From assembly GCA_017998195.1 (NCBI GenBank), contig JAGODN010000204.1, forward strand, positions 1 through 5,262: a stretch of 5,262 nt of DNA. The letters run 5' to 3'. The notes under the pieces are model-generated. The model did no database searches. It had not been told where the DNA came from and saw only the letters and a list, made by a program, of their open reading frames with translations. A program made the position numbers and the translations under genes. The stretch comes from Desulfobulbus sp. (GTDB lineage Bacteria; Desulfobacterota; Desulfobulbia; Desulfobulbales; Desulfobulbaceae). Shown one piece after another: positions 1 to 5,262 of this stretch; the stretch's first letter is position 1; the number at the start of each line of letters is the position of its first letter.

Positions 1-436
1 TGCCGATCCGGTCCGGGCCCAGGGATACCGGCTGCCAGATCTCGCCATGCCCGTCACGGAAATGGAACACGCCCTCGGCCTGGCCGGCCGGGGGCTGCGG
101 CCCGTGGGCAGCGGCCAGGGTCGGTTCGCGGGTGAACTCGGCGACGATGCCGCCCGCCCGGTCGAACACCCGGCCGGCGAGGATGCTCGGCTTGGCCTCG
201 AGCGACTGGAGGATGGTGGTGAGCGCGCCGCGATCCTCGAAGGTGATGCCGGCCCGGCAGTTTTCCGCGAGGATCAGGGCCAGGGTCTGGGCCTCGTTGG
301 CGATCTGGCCGCGCAGCAGGAACCGCTGGGAGAAGAACGAGGCGGCCATGAACACAATCAGGGCCCCGGCACATACGACCAGGACAATGGCGTGCAGCTT
401 GCGGCGGACGGGAAGGTGGAGAAACCGGTTTTTCAT
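1..436 (-). CDS. CHASE8-type membrane sensor, N-terminal part (probable diguanylate cyclase or histidine kinase), truncated by window edge
   Basis: Only the first 145 residues are present; the gene continues past the left edge. It starts at ATG 436-434, giving MKNRFLHLPVRRKLHAIVLV. A short basic cytoplasmic N-terminus (R11, R12, K13) is followed by one hydrophobic membrane segment, about residues 15-35. The extracytoplasmic part begins with SQRFLLRGQIANEAQTLALI and continues with NCRAGITFEDRGALTTIL and a later FDRAGGIVAEF stretch. This is the pattern of CHASE8 periplasmic sensor domains, as in YfiN-type diguanylate cyclases and some histidine kinases. The output domain (GGDEF, EAL or kinase) is not visible, so enzymatic activity cannot be stated. 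It lies 6 nt downstream of the YfiR-family gene and in the same frame, with no strong ribosome-binding site close to the start, so translational coupling is likely. By analogy with YfiN, the periplasmic part would be the target of the upstream YfiR-like protein. The family call is from sequence pattern; the partner role is inference. Confidence 0.8.
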   Translation of the reverse strand, partial: MKNRFLHLPVRRKLHAIVLVVCAGALIVFMAASFFSQRFLLRGQIANEAQTLALILAENCRAGITFEDRGALTTILQSLEAKPSILAGRVFDRAGGIVAEFTREPTLAAAHGPQPPAGQAEGVFHFRDGHGEIWQPVSLGPDRIG

Positions 437-442
437 AGGGCT

Positions 443-1000
443 TCAGAGGACCTCGAGGGCGAGATTGAGCAGCGAGGCACTGACCTGAATGCCATTCGCC
501 CGCGCCCTGGTGTTGTTGATGACAAAGGCCAGCCGCCCGTCCCGGTTACGGAACTCGAACACCCCGCCGCTCGCGGCAAAGCCGGGGATGTCGCTGACCG
601 TGACCACGGGCAGAACGGCGGTCGCGGCCAGGATCCGGTCCTGGCGGGCCGCCTCGGAGCGGCTGACAAAGAGCAGATGGCAGGCGCCCACAGTGCTCGG
701 CACGGTGTCGGTGTGGCGCAGGGCGATGGGGTGGCCGGCCACCTGTTTCTCCTCCACCCCGGCCAGGGCCGGGCCGAAGGGGTCCGCGCCGAGGATGCAC
801 AGGTTCAGGCTGGACGAAGCACCGGCCCAGGCGCTGGCCGGCCAGGTGGTGAAGCGGGCGAAGTTGACAAGAAAGCCGGCCTTGAGCCGGTACTCCAGCC
901 CGGCCTCGTCCGCCCGCAGCGGCAGCGGCCGGCCGCACATGGAGAGCAGCACAAGGAGCAGGCTGATGAGCCGCAGAGCGGCTGGGCCCGTGCCGGCCAC
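443..1000 (-). CDS. YfiR-family (DUF4154) periplasmic regulatory protein
   Basis: The protein is 185 residues, close to the usual family length. It starts at GTG 1000-998, three nt after the receptor stop, and ends at TGA 445-443. No clear Shine-Dalgarno precedes the GTG, so coupling to receptor translation is likely. Residues 1 to about 30 form a Sec signal peptide: a hydrophobic run LRLISLLLVLLS, then cleavage plausibly after LRA. The mature start EYRLKAGFLVNFARFTTWP is the hallmark N-terminal motif of this family. Other typical parts are LNLCILGADPFG (65-76), GACHLLFVSRSE (105-116), VTVSDIPGFAASGGVFEF (133-150) and a C-terminal segment, INNTRARANGIQVSASLL (161-178). C68 and C107 are 39 residues apart, the same spacing as the redox-sensitive C71/C110 pair of Pseudomonas YfiR as I recall it; the second YfiR disulphide pair is absent. 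C22 falls in the signal peptide and the lipobox fit is poor. Known YfiR binds and represses a CHASE8 diguanylate cyclase; that role here is inferred from family and position. Confidence 0.9.
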   Translation of the reverse strand: MAGTGPAALRLISLLLVLLSMCGRPLPLRADEAGLEYRLKAGFLVNFARFTTWPASAWAGASSSLNLCILGADPFGPALAGVEEKQVAGHPIALRHTDTVPSTVGACHLLFVSRSEAARQDRILAATAVLPVVTVSDIPGFAASGGVFEFRNRDGRLAFVINNTRARANGIQVSASLLNLALEVL

Positions 1001-1003
1001 GGA

Positions 1004-3013
1004 TCAGAACCGCCAGGTGAGCTTGGCGTAGACGCCGCGCTCGATTTCGGTGGGCGGCGTGGCCACTTCGAGGGCGTACTGCAGCCGGCTCGGTTCAAGC
1101 AGGTTCTGACCGGCAAGCATGAGTTCGAGGTTTTTCGTCGGGGTCCAGATGAGGTTGGCGTCGAACAGGAAGTAGCTGTCGATGGGGATGACGCCGCCCA
1201 CCAGGTTGGTGCTGTCCAGGCAGGTGATGGCGTCGACGTAGCGCAGCCAGAGGTTGAGCTGCCAGTGTTCCGCCAGGCTGATGCCGGAGCGCAGGGAGGC
1301 CTGGTGCGCGGGGCTGGTGCCCTCGAGCAGGTCGGCCATGCCGGCGATGGCGGCCGGGTCGTCGACCTCCAGGTCCTGGGTCAGCCAACTGTAGGAGAGC
1401 GCCAGCGACAGCCAGGATGCGGCCTGCCAGTCCACTGCCACCTCGACGCCGGAGCTGTCACCCTCCATACCGTTGCCGAACTGGAAATTCACCCCGTCCG
1501 GCCCGGGCTGCGGGCTGATCGAATAGAGCTGGTCGTAGATGTTGTGGAACACGGCCAGGTCAAAGGAGAGGTTTTCCCTGGCCCGCCAGCGGTACCCGGC
1601 CTCGTAGGCGTTGACCACCTCGGACTCGAACCTCTCGCTGCCGAGCAGGCGGGCGGCCTGCACGCCCTCCGCGCCGGGGTAGACCCCGACCACCAGTCGG
1701 CCGCGCTGCTCGAGGATGGTCGGGGTGCGCACCGCCCGGGCCGTCTTCGCCCACAGCGAATGGCGCTCGGCCGGCTGCCACAGCAGTTGGGCGCTGGGCT
1801 GCCACTCGCTGCCGGTGAAATCGTTGTGCTCGTACTTGGCGCCCGCGGTCAGCCACAACCGGTCGGCGAGCAGGGTGAGTTCATCCTGGAGGAAGCCGCT
1901 GTACAGGTGGTCGGTGCCGTCCGGCAGTCGCGCCTGGAACATCTCCTGGTCGAATTCGCCGCGCACCGCCCGGTAGCCGGTGCCCAGGGTCAGGCTGTTG
2001 CGGCTGCCGAGCCGCGTTTCGTACTGCAGGTCCGCGTCGAAGGTGTCGAACTCGAAGCGGAAGTAGCGCTCGTCCCGGTCCTTGCGGTCGTAGTAGGTCT
2101 TGACGGTGAAGGCCGAATCCGCGCCCACCTCCTGCCGAAAGCGGCCGAGCAGGTTGCCGCCGCGCACCTCGACCTGGTCGCGCACCGCGGCGAGAAAGGG
2201 CGGCCGGTCCTGCCAGTAAGGGGAGAGGATCTGGTCGCCGTCGTTGTGCACCAGGTCACCCTGCAGGGTCCACTCGCGGCTTGCGTCCGGGTTGCCGTCC
2301 AGGCGGAAGCCGCCCTGGGCCGGCTGCCAGGAGTCGTAGGCATCGGCGCCGCTGTCCGCCAGCTCGTTGCCGGCATGGTCGTCGTAGGTGAGGTAGAGGC
2401 GGCCCGAGGCGGTGTCGCTGATCCGCCCACCGTACCGGCCGCCGGCGGTCAGCCGCTCCTCGGTGCCGGCGCCGAAGCGGACCAGGGTGCCGTGGGTGTC
2501 CTGGGCTTTGCGCGTGATGATGTTGATCACGCCGTTGACCGCGTTGGCGCCCCACATGGTCGCCCCCGGGCCGCGGATCACCTCGATCCGCTCGATGTCC
2601 TCGAGGAGGGTGTTCTGCTCGTCCCAGAAGGTGCTGCTGAAGGCCGGCGAATAGACCGAGCGGCCGTCCATGAGCACCAGCAGCTTGTTCGAGGTGAAGC
2701 CGGAAAAACCGCGGGAGGCCACCGACCAGGAGGAGGCGGAGACCCGGGCCACCTGCAGCCCCGGGGCCATGGCCAGGGCCTCGGGCACGGTGGTCACGCC
2801 GGAGCGGCGGATATCCTCCTGGGTGATGACGTACACCGCCGCGGGCGCGTCCTGGAGTTGCTGCTCCTTCTTCGCCACCGAGGTGACGGTGATGTTCATC
2901 AGCTGGGCCAGATCCATGTCCAGGAACTCGTTGCTGGCCGCCGGGCGGGCGGCGGCGGATTCCCGCGGCAGGAGGGCGAGGAGCAGGCTGGCGGCAAGGG
3001 CGGCGGTGCGCAT
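1004..3013 (-). CDS. TonB-dependent outer-membrane receptor
   Basis: The product is 669 residues, starting at ATG 3013-3011 and ending at TGA 1006-1004. The frame stays open upstream for about 2.2 kb without meaning; this ATG is chosen because it begins a signal peptide (MRTAALAASLLLALL, cleavage near residue 22) and has a GGGGA ribosome-binding site 8 nt ahead. ITVTS at 41-45 is a plausible TonB box. The plug domain covers roughly 54-170, with DAPAAVYVITQEDIRRSG (55-72), VASRGFSGF (98-106), LLVLMDGRSVY (111-121), and IERIEVIRGPGATMWGANAV followed by NGVINIIT (140-167). Residues from about 175 on form a beta-barrel of alternating aromatic strands with the late AGQNLLEPS motif (644-652). The chain ends ...LTWRF, the terminal phenylalanine expected for Bam-dependent insertion. 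The substrate is unknown; siderophore, vitamin or other ligands are all possible, and no uptake genes are visible. Its place as first gene before yfiR-like and CHASE8 genes suggests a signalling role, which is inference. Confidence 0.95.
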   Translation of the reverse strand: MRTAALAASLLLALLPRESAAARPAASNEFLDMDLAQLMNITVTSVAKKEQQLQDAPAAVYVITQEDIRRSGVTTVPEALAMAPGLQVARVSASSWSVASRGFSGFTSNKLLVLMDGRSVYSPAFSSTFWDEQNTLLEDIERIEVIRGPGATMWGANAVNGVINIITRKAQDTHGTLVRFGAGTEERLTAGGRYGGRISDTASGRLYLTYDDHAGNELADSGADAYDSWQPAQGGFRLDGNPDASREWTLQGDLVHNDGDQILSPYWQDRPPFLAAVRDQVEVRGGNLLGRFRQEVGADSAFTVKTYYDRKDRDERYFRFEFDTFDADLQYETRLGSRNSLTLGTGYRAVRGEFDQEMFQARLPDGTDHLYSGFLQDELTLLADRLWLTAGAKYEHNDFTGSEWQPSAQLLWQPAERHSLWAKTARAVRTPTILEQRGRLVVGVYPGAEGVQAARLLGSERFESEVVNAYEAGYRWRARENLSFDLAVFHNIYDQLYSISPQPGPDGVNFQFGNGMEGDSSGVEVAVDWQAASWLSLALSYSWLTQDLEVDDPAAIAGMADLLEGTSPAHQASLRSGISLAEHWQLNLWLRYVDAITCLDSTNLVGGVIPIDSYFLFDANLIWTPTKNLELMLAGQNLLEPSRLQYALEVATPPTEIERGVYAKLTWRF

Positions 3014-3021
3014 CGGTCGGG

Positions 3022-3026
3022 TCCCC
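3022..3026 (-). promoter_or_regulatory. Ribosome-binding site of the receptor gene
   Basis: On the minus strand the sequence reads GGGGA, followed by 8 nt and the ATG at 3013. It is a reasonable Shine-Dalgarno match at good spacing. It supports this ATG over any upstream start in a frame that is otherwise open for a long way. Confidence 0.6.
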
Positions 3027-3031
3027 GGTGT

Positions 3032-3047
3032 TTTTTTTGCAAAAAAA
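3032..3047. repeat. Perfect 16-bp A/T palindrome (T7-GC-A7) in the receptor leader
   Basis: The plus strand reads eight T (3031-3038), GC, then seven A (3041-3047), giving a perfect palindrome of 16 bp at 3032-3047. On the receptor transcript this is U7-GC-A8, directly upstream of the ribosome-binding site. Such homopolymer tracts are conspicuous in this GC-rich region. Possible roles are curved DNA, a U tract for the hairpin just upstream, or a slippage-prone tract that changes leader length. None of these can be shown from one sequence. Confidence 0.6.
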
Positions 3048-3052
3048 TCTGG

Positions 3053-3070
3053 CGGCACCACGTTGTGCCG
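3053..3070. repeat. 18-bp near-palindrome, candidate operator or leader hairpin
   Basis: CGGCACCACGTTGTGCCG pairs in 8 of 9 positions about its centre, with one mismatch (3059/3064). It lies about 2-19 nt downstream of the start site predicted from the receptor promoter candidate, a position where a dimeric repressor could block transcription. In the RNA it would also form a 6-bp GC-rich stem with a 6-nt loop, followed 5 nt later by U7. The symmetry is seen directly; either function is inference. I cannot assign it to a named regulator. Confidence 0.45.
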
Positions 3071-3078
3071 GTAGTAAG

Positions 3079-3107
3079 AATCTATCTGGTTATCGGCAGG
3101 GCAGCAA
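3079..3107 (-). promoter_or_regulatory. Candidate sigma70-type promoter of the receptor operon
   Basis: On the minus strand, a -35 box TTGCTG (3107-3102) is separated by exactly 17 nt from a -10 box TAGATT (3084-3079). The -35 keeps the conserved TTG and the -10 keeps TA and the final T. The predicted start is near 3072, giving a leader of about 59 nt. It is the best match I found in the A+T-richer part of the region, but both boxes are imperfect. Confidence 0.4.
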
Positions 3108-3119
3108 GGCAGCGATAAC
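3089..3119. repeat. Inverted repeat GTTATCG / CGATAAC around the -35 box
   Basis: Perfect 7-bp arms GTTATCG (3089-3095) and CGATAAC (3113-3119) are separated by 17 nt, with centres 24 bp apart (a little over two helical turns). The spacer contains the candidate -35 box of the receptor promoter. This layout would suit a regulator binding two half-sites on one face of the DNA. It does not look like a Fur box. Chance occurrence is possible with 7-bp arms. Confidence 0.35.
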
Positions 3120-3249
3120 AAATTTTCGGCAAGTTTCTCGGCCGCGGCGGCGCAATCCCCCCGAACCGATCGGCCCGGCCCGGGTTGCGCCCGGACGTCG
3201 ACGCCCGTGCACCGCGCTGCGGACCCAAAAACCTGCGCCGCAACCCTTT

Positions 3250-3276
3250 TGCCCGGACGCCGACCTCCCCCGGGCA
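3250..3276. repeat. Inverted repeat TGCCCGG / CCGGGCA upstream of gltB
   Basis: Arms of 7 bp at 3250-3256 and 3270-3276 are perfect and enclose 13 nt; two G-T wobbles and one A-T pair would extend the stem outward to 3247/3279. No T run follows on either strand, so it is not an intrinsic terminator. It ends 12 nt upstream of the candidate gltB -35 box, where an activator or repressor could bind, but GC-rich DNA often yields such stems by chance. Confidence 0.3.
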
Positions 3277-3288
3277 GGACTATTTGTG

Positions 3289-3317
3289 TTGCGCCGTGGG
3301 TGGTGCGGTGCTTTACT
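3289..3317 (+). promoter_or_regulatory. Candidate sigma70-type promoter of gltB with extended -10
   Basis: TTGCGC (3289-3294) is followed after 17 nt by TTTACT (3312-3317), which matches the -10 consensus at four of six positions. A TG one base upstream (3309-3310) makes an extended -10. The predicted start near 3324 gives a leader of about 26 nt before the ATG at 3350. No correctly spaced sigma54 site was found in the region. Confidence 0.4.
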
Positions 3318-3331
3318 GCGCCACCATTTTT
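3301..3331 (+). terminator. Terminator-like hairpin with T5 just before gltB (possible attenuator)
   Basis: TGGT (3301-3304) pairs with ACCA (3323-3326), and GGTGC (3307-3311) with GCGCC (3318-3322, one G-U), leaving a 2-nt bulge and a 6-nt loop. T5 follows at 3327-3331. The shape resembles a weak intrinsic terminator on the plus strand. No plus-strand gene ends upstream, so if real it would act as a leader attenuator on transcripts starting further upstream. It overlaps the candidate gltB promoter, so both readings are unlikely to hold together. Confidence 0.25.
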
Positions 3332-3339
3332 CCTTTCCC

Positions 3340-3344
3340 GGGAA
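3340..3344 (+). promoter_or_regulatory. Weak ribosome-binding site of gltB inside a 10-bp palindrome
   Basis: GGGAA lies 5 nt before the first ATG (3350) and 8 nt before the second (3353). It forms the right half of the perfect palindrome TTCCCGGGAA at 3335-3344. Spacing slightly favours the second ATG, but the N-terminal length of relatives supports the first; the two differ by a single methionine. Confidence 0.45.
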
Positions 3345-3349
3345 CAGCG

Positions 3350-5262
3350 ATGATGCACGGACTCTACGACCCAAACGACAGCAGGGACAACTGCGGCTTC
3401 GGGCTCATCGCCCACCTGCGCGGCGAGGCCAGCCACCAGCTGGTGCGCACCGCCATCGAGGCCCTGGCGAGCATGACCCACCGGGGCGGCATCGCCGCCG
3501 ACGGCCGCACCGGCGACGGCTGCGGCCTGCTGCTGCAGAAGCCGGACCTGTTCCTGCGCCGGGCGGCGCAGAGCTGCGGGGCCGGCGAGCTGACCCCGCT
3601 CTACGGGGTGGGCATGCTCATGCTCAGCCAGGACGAGGAGCGGGCCGCCCTGGCGCGGCGCACCCTGGACGAGGAACTCACGGCCGTGGGCCTGCAGCCG
3701 GCCGGCTGGCGGCGGGTGCCCACCGCGCCCGCCTGCCTCGGTCCCATCGCTCTGGCCAGCCTGCCGCAGTTTGCCCAGGTCTTTGTCAACGCCCCGGATC
3801 TCGACCAGGCGCAGCTCACCGCCCGGCTGTTCATCGCCCGGCGCCGGGCGGAGAAACGACTCGTCACGGACCCGGACAGCTCCATCGCCAGCCTGAGCGC
3901 GGGCACGGTGGTCTACAAGGGACTGATGATGCCCGTGGACCTGGCCGGCTTCTTCCCGGACCTGGCCGACCCGGACCTGGAGAGCGCCATCTGCCTGTTC
4001 CACCAGCGCTTCTCCACCAACACCATGCCCCGCTGGCCGCTCGCCCAGCCCTTCCGCCTGCTCGCCCACAACGGCGAGATCAACACCATCACCGGCAACC
4101 GCAACTGGGCCGAGGCGCGCACCGGCAAGTTCCGCTCGCCGCTGTTGCCCGACATCGAGGCCATCGCCCCGCTGGTCAACCGCACCGGCTCGGACTCGTC
4201 CAGCCTGGACAACATGCTCGAGGTGCTGGTGGCCGGCGGCATGGACCTGCACCGGGCCATCCGCATGCTCATCCCGCCCGCCTGGCAGAACGTCGAGCAC
4301 CTGGACCCGGACCTGCGCGCCTTCTACGAGTTCAACTCCATGCACACCGAGGCCTGGGACGGGCCGGCCGGGCTGGTGCTCACCGACGGCCGCTTCGCGG
4401 TCTGCGCGCTCGACCGCAACGGCCTGCGGCCCTCGCGCTGGGTGCTCAGCCGCGACCACCTGCTCACCGTGGCCTCGGAGGTGGGTGTCTGTGCCCTGGA
4501 CCCCGGCGAGGTGGTGGCCAAGGGGCGGCTCGGCCCGGGGCAGCTGCTCTCCGTGGACACGGCCACCGGCACCCTGCGCCACACCGCCGAGGTGGATGAC
4601 GAACTCAAACGCCGGCACCCCTACAAGCAGTGGCTCAAGGACAACACCCTGCGGCTCGAGGGCACCCTCGGCCAGGACCGGGCCACCCGCGAGCTGGAGG
4701 GCGAACCGCTGTGCATGGCCATGAAGATGTACCAGGTGAGCCTGGAGGAGCGCGACCAGCTGCTCCGGCCGCTGGCCGAGACCGGCCAGGAGGCGGTCGG
4801 CTCCATGGGCGACGACACCCCCATGGCCGTGCTCTCCCTCAAGCAGCGCCCGCTTTCCGACTGGTTCCGCCAGCAGTTCGCCCAGGTGACCAACCCGCCC
4901 ATCGACCCGCTGCGCGAGGCGGTGGTCATGTCGCTCGAGACCACCATCGGCCCGGAGCAGCAGTCGATCTTCGCCGAGTCCGAACAGCACGCGAACCGGG
5001 TGATCCTCACCTCGCCGGTGCTGTCCACGGAAAAATACCGGGCCCTCATCCACCTGGACCGCTGGGGCTACCGGGTGCACCGGTTGCCGCTCGGCTACGA
5101 CCCGGAGCAGACCGACCTGCGCACGGCCATCGAAACCCTCTGCCACGAGGCCGCGGCCGCGGTCCGCGCCGGCGCGGTGCTGCTGCTCCTCTCCGACCAG
5201 GGCTGCGCCCCGCCGCAGCTGCCCGTGCACGCCCTGCTGGCCGTGGGCGCGGTCCACCATCA
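3350..5262 (+). CDS. gltB: Glutamate synthase (NADPH-type), large subunit, N-terminal part; truncated by window edge
   Basis: 637 codons are present and the gene runs off the right edge; full-length GltB is about 1,500 residues. The enzyme makes two glutamates from glutamine and 2-oxoglutarate in the cytoplasm, working with the small subunit GltD. After a short propeptide (MMHGLYDPNDSRDN), C15 is the class II glutamine amidotransferase nucleophile, exposed by processing. Supporting motifs are CGFGLIAHLRGE (15-26), MTHRGGIAADGRTGDGCG (42-59), HQRFSTNT (218-225), AHNGEINTITGNRNW (239-253), NRTGSDSSSLDN (277-288) and DRNGLRPSRW (365-374). The central domain follows, with ETGQEAVGSMGDDTPMAVLS (477-496) and FAQVTNPPIDPLRE (520-533). 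The C-terminal FMN and iron-sulphur part lies outside. ATG 3350 is chosen because it puts the cysteine at position 15, as in Pseudomonas GltB as I recall it; the frame is open upstream back to 3119. No broken motif or frameshift is seen. A gltD partner cannot be seen here. Confidence 0.97.
   Translation, partial: MMHGLYDPNDSRDNCGFGLIAHLRGEASHQLVRTAIEALASMTHRGGIAADGRTGDGCGLLLQKPDLFLRRAAQSCGAGELTPLYGVGMLMLSQDEERAALARRTLDEELTAVGLQPAGWRRVPTAPACLGPIALASLPQFAQVFVNAPDLDQAQLTARLFIARRRAEKRLVTDPDSSIASLSAGTVVYKGLMMPVDLAGFFPDLADPDLESAICLFHQRFSTNTMPRWPLAQPFRLLAHNGEINTITGNRNWAEARTGKFRSPLLPDIEAIAPLVNRTGSDSSSLDNMLEVLVAGGMDLHRAIRMLIPPAWQNVEHLDPDLRAFYEFNSMHTEAWDGPAGLVLTDGRFAVCALDRNGLRPSRWVLSRDHLLTVASEVGVCALDPGEVVAKGRLGPGQLLSVDTATGTLRHTAEVDDELKRRHPYKQWLKDNTLRLEGTLGQDRATRELEGEPLCMAMKMYQVSLEERDQLLRPLAETGQEAVGSMGDDTPMAVLSLKQRPLSDWFRQQFAQVTNPPIDPLREAVVMSLETTIGPEQQSIFAESEQHANRVILTSPVLSTEKYRALIHLDRWGYRVHRLPLGYDPEQTDLRTAIETLCHEAAAAVRAGAVLLLLSDQGCAPPQLPVHALLAVGAVHH

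Larger units (their letters stand above)
3014..3349. other. Divergent intergenic control region (336 bp)
   Basis: This stretch separates the start codons of the leftward receptor operon and rightward gltB, and must hold promoters for both. No convincing small gene was found in it. The part near the receptor (about 3028-3130) is markedly richer in A+T than its surroundings and holds inverted repeats and a T8-GC-A7 tract. The middle (about 3130-3245) is GC-rich and shows little beyond short palindromes such as CCGATCGG at 3166-3173. The part near gltB (3246-3349) has an inverted repeat, a promoter candidate and a terminator-like hairpin, each listed separately. Confidence 0.85.

Noticed and set aside
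932..940. Possible lipoprotein signal around C22 of the YfiR-like protein
   Set aside because: The residues before the cysteine are L-S-M, and methionine at -1 does not fit the lipobox; a Sec cleavage after LRA near residue 30 fits better.
3051..3070. Possible sigma54 -24/-12 element in the TGGCGGCAC...TTGTGC sequence, considered for nitrogen control of gltB
   Set aside because: From the GG at 3054-3055 the GC falls after 11 rather than 10 bases, and the same one-base error occurs on the other strand. Sigma54 spacing is strict, and the symmetry is better explained as a palindrome.
47..3118. A 1,023-codon open frame on the plus strand across all three leftward genes
   Set aside because: It is codon-registered antisense of genes that share one frame, so it inherits the absence of stops. 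Its product is rich in G, A, V, R, H and Q without domains, and it crosses three gene boundaries.
3014..3349. Fur box, riboswitch or small RNA gene in the intergenic region
   Set aside because: No recognisable 19-bp Fur-like motif of GATAAT repeats was found, and the GATAAC matches are isolated. The leaders are short and show no known riboswitch core by eye.
3028..4599. A 523-codon plus-strand open frame overlapping the gltB start
   Set aside because: It is a different frame from gltB, which has unmistakable glutamine amidotransferase motifs. The translation is arginine-, proline- and alanine-rich and typical of an off-frame GC-rich shadow.
1004..5260. A 1,418-codon open frame on the minus strand joining sequence antisense to gltB with the receptor
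   Set aside because: The real receptor is only its last 669 codons, beginning with a signal peptide at 3013. The upstream part is the codon-registered antisense of gltB, open because Leu TTA/CTA and Ser TCA codons are rare in GC-rich genes; its translation is low-complexity and matches no family I recognise.

Overview
The window is GC-rich (about two-thirds G+C by eye) and densely coding, and looks like chromosomal DNA from a Gram-negative proteobacterium. The glutamate synthase N-terminus closely resembles gammaproteobacterial GltB, as I recall the Pseudomonas protein. This suggests a high-GC gammaproteobacterium, but the window alone does not settle the lineage.

Layout: two divergent transcription units flank a 336-bp intergenic region (3014-3349). 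Leftward, on the minus strand, is a compact three-gene unit. It holds a 669-residue TonB-dependent outer-membrane receptor (1004-3013), a 185-residue YfiR-family (DUF4154) periplasmic protein (443-1000), and the first 145 residues of a membrane-anchored CHASE8-type sensor (1-436) that runs off the left edge. The gaps are only 3 and 6 nt, so the three are almost certainly one operon. Rightward, on the plus strand, is the 5' two-fifths or so of gltB, the large subunit of glutamate synthase (3350 to the right edge).

How the genes may work together: in the known YfiBNR system, periplasmic YfiR represses the inner-membrane diguanylate cyclase YfiN through its periplasmic domain, and the outer-membrane lipoprotein YfiB releases that repression. 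Here a TonB-dependent receptor occupies the outer-membrane slot and no YfiB is visible in the window. The attractive inference is an envelope-spanning signalling module (receptor, periplasmic inhibitor, inner-membrane sensor). The sensor's output domain lies outside the window, so diguanylate cyclase versus histidine kinase cannot be decided. gltB is core nitrogen metabolism and shows no evident functional link to the left operon.

The intergenic region is the most structured non-coding part. It carries a sigma70-like promoter candidate for the receptor operon with an 18-bp near-palindrome at the predicted start site, a second inverted repeat around the -35 box, and a T8-GC-A7 tract in the leader. 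On the gltB side there is an extended -10 promoter candidate overlapping a terminator-like hairpin. No RNA gene, mobile element or CRISPR array was seen. Several very long ORFs on the opposite strands are GC-driven shadows.
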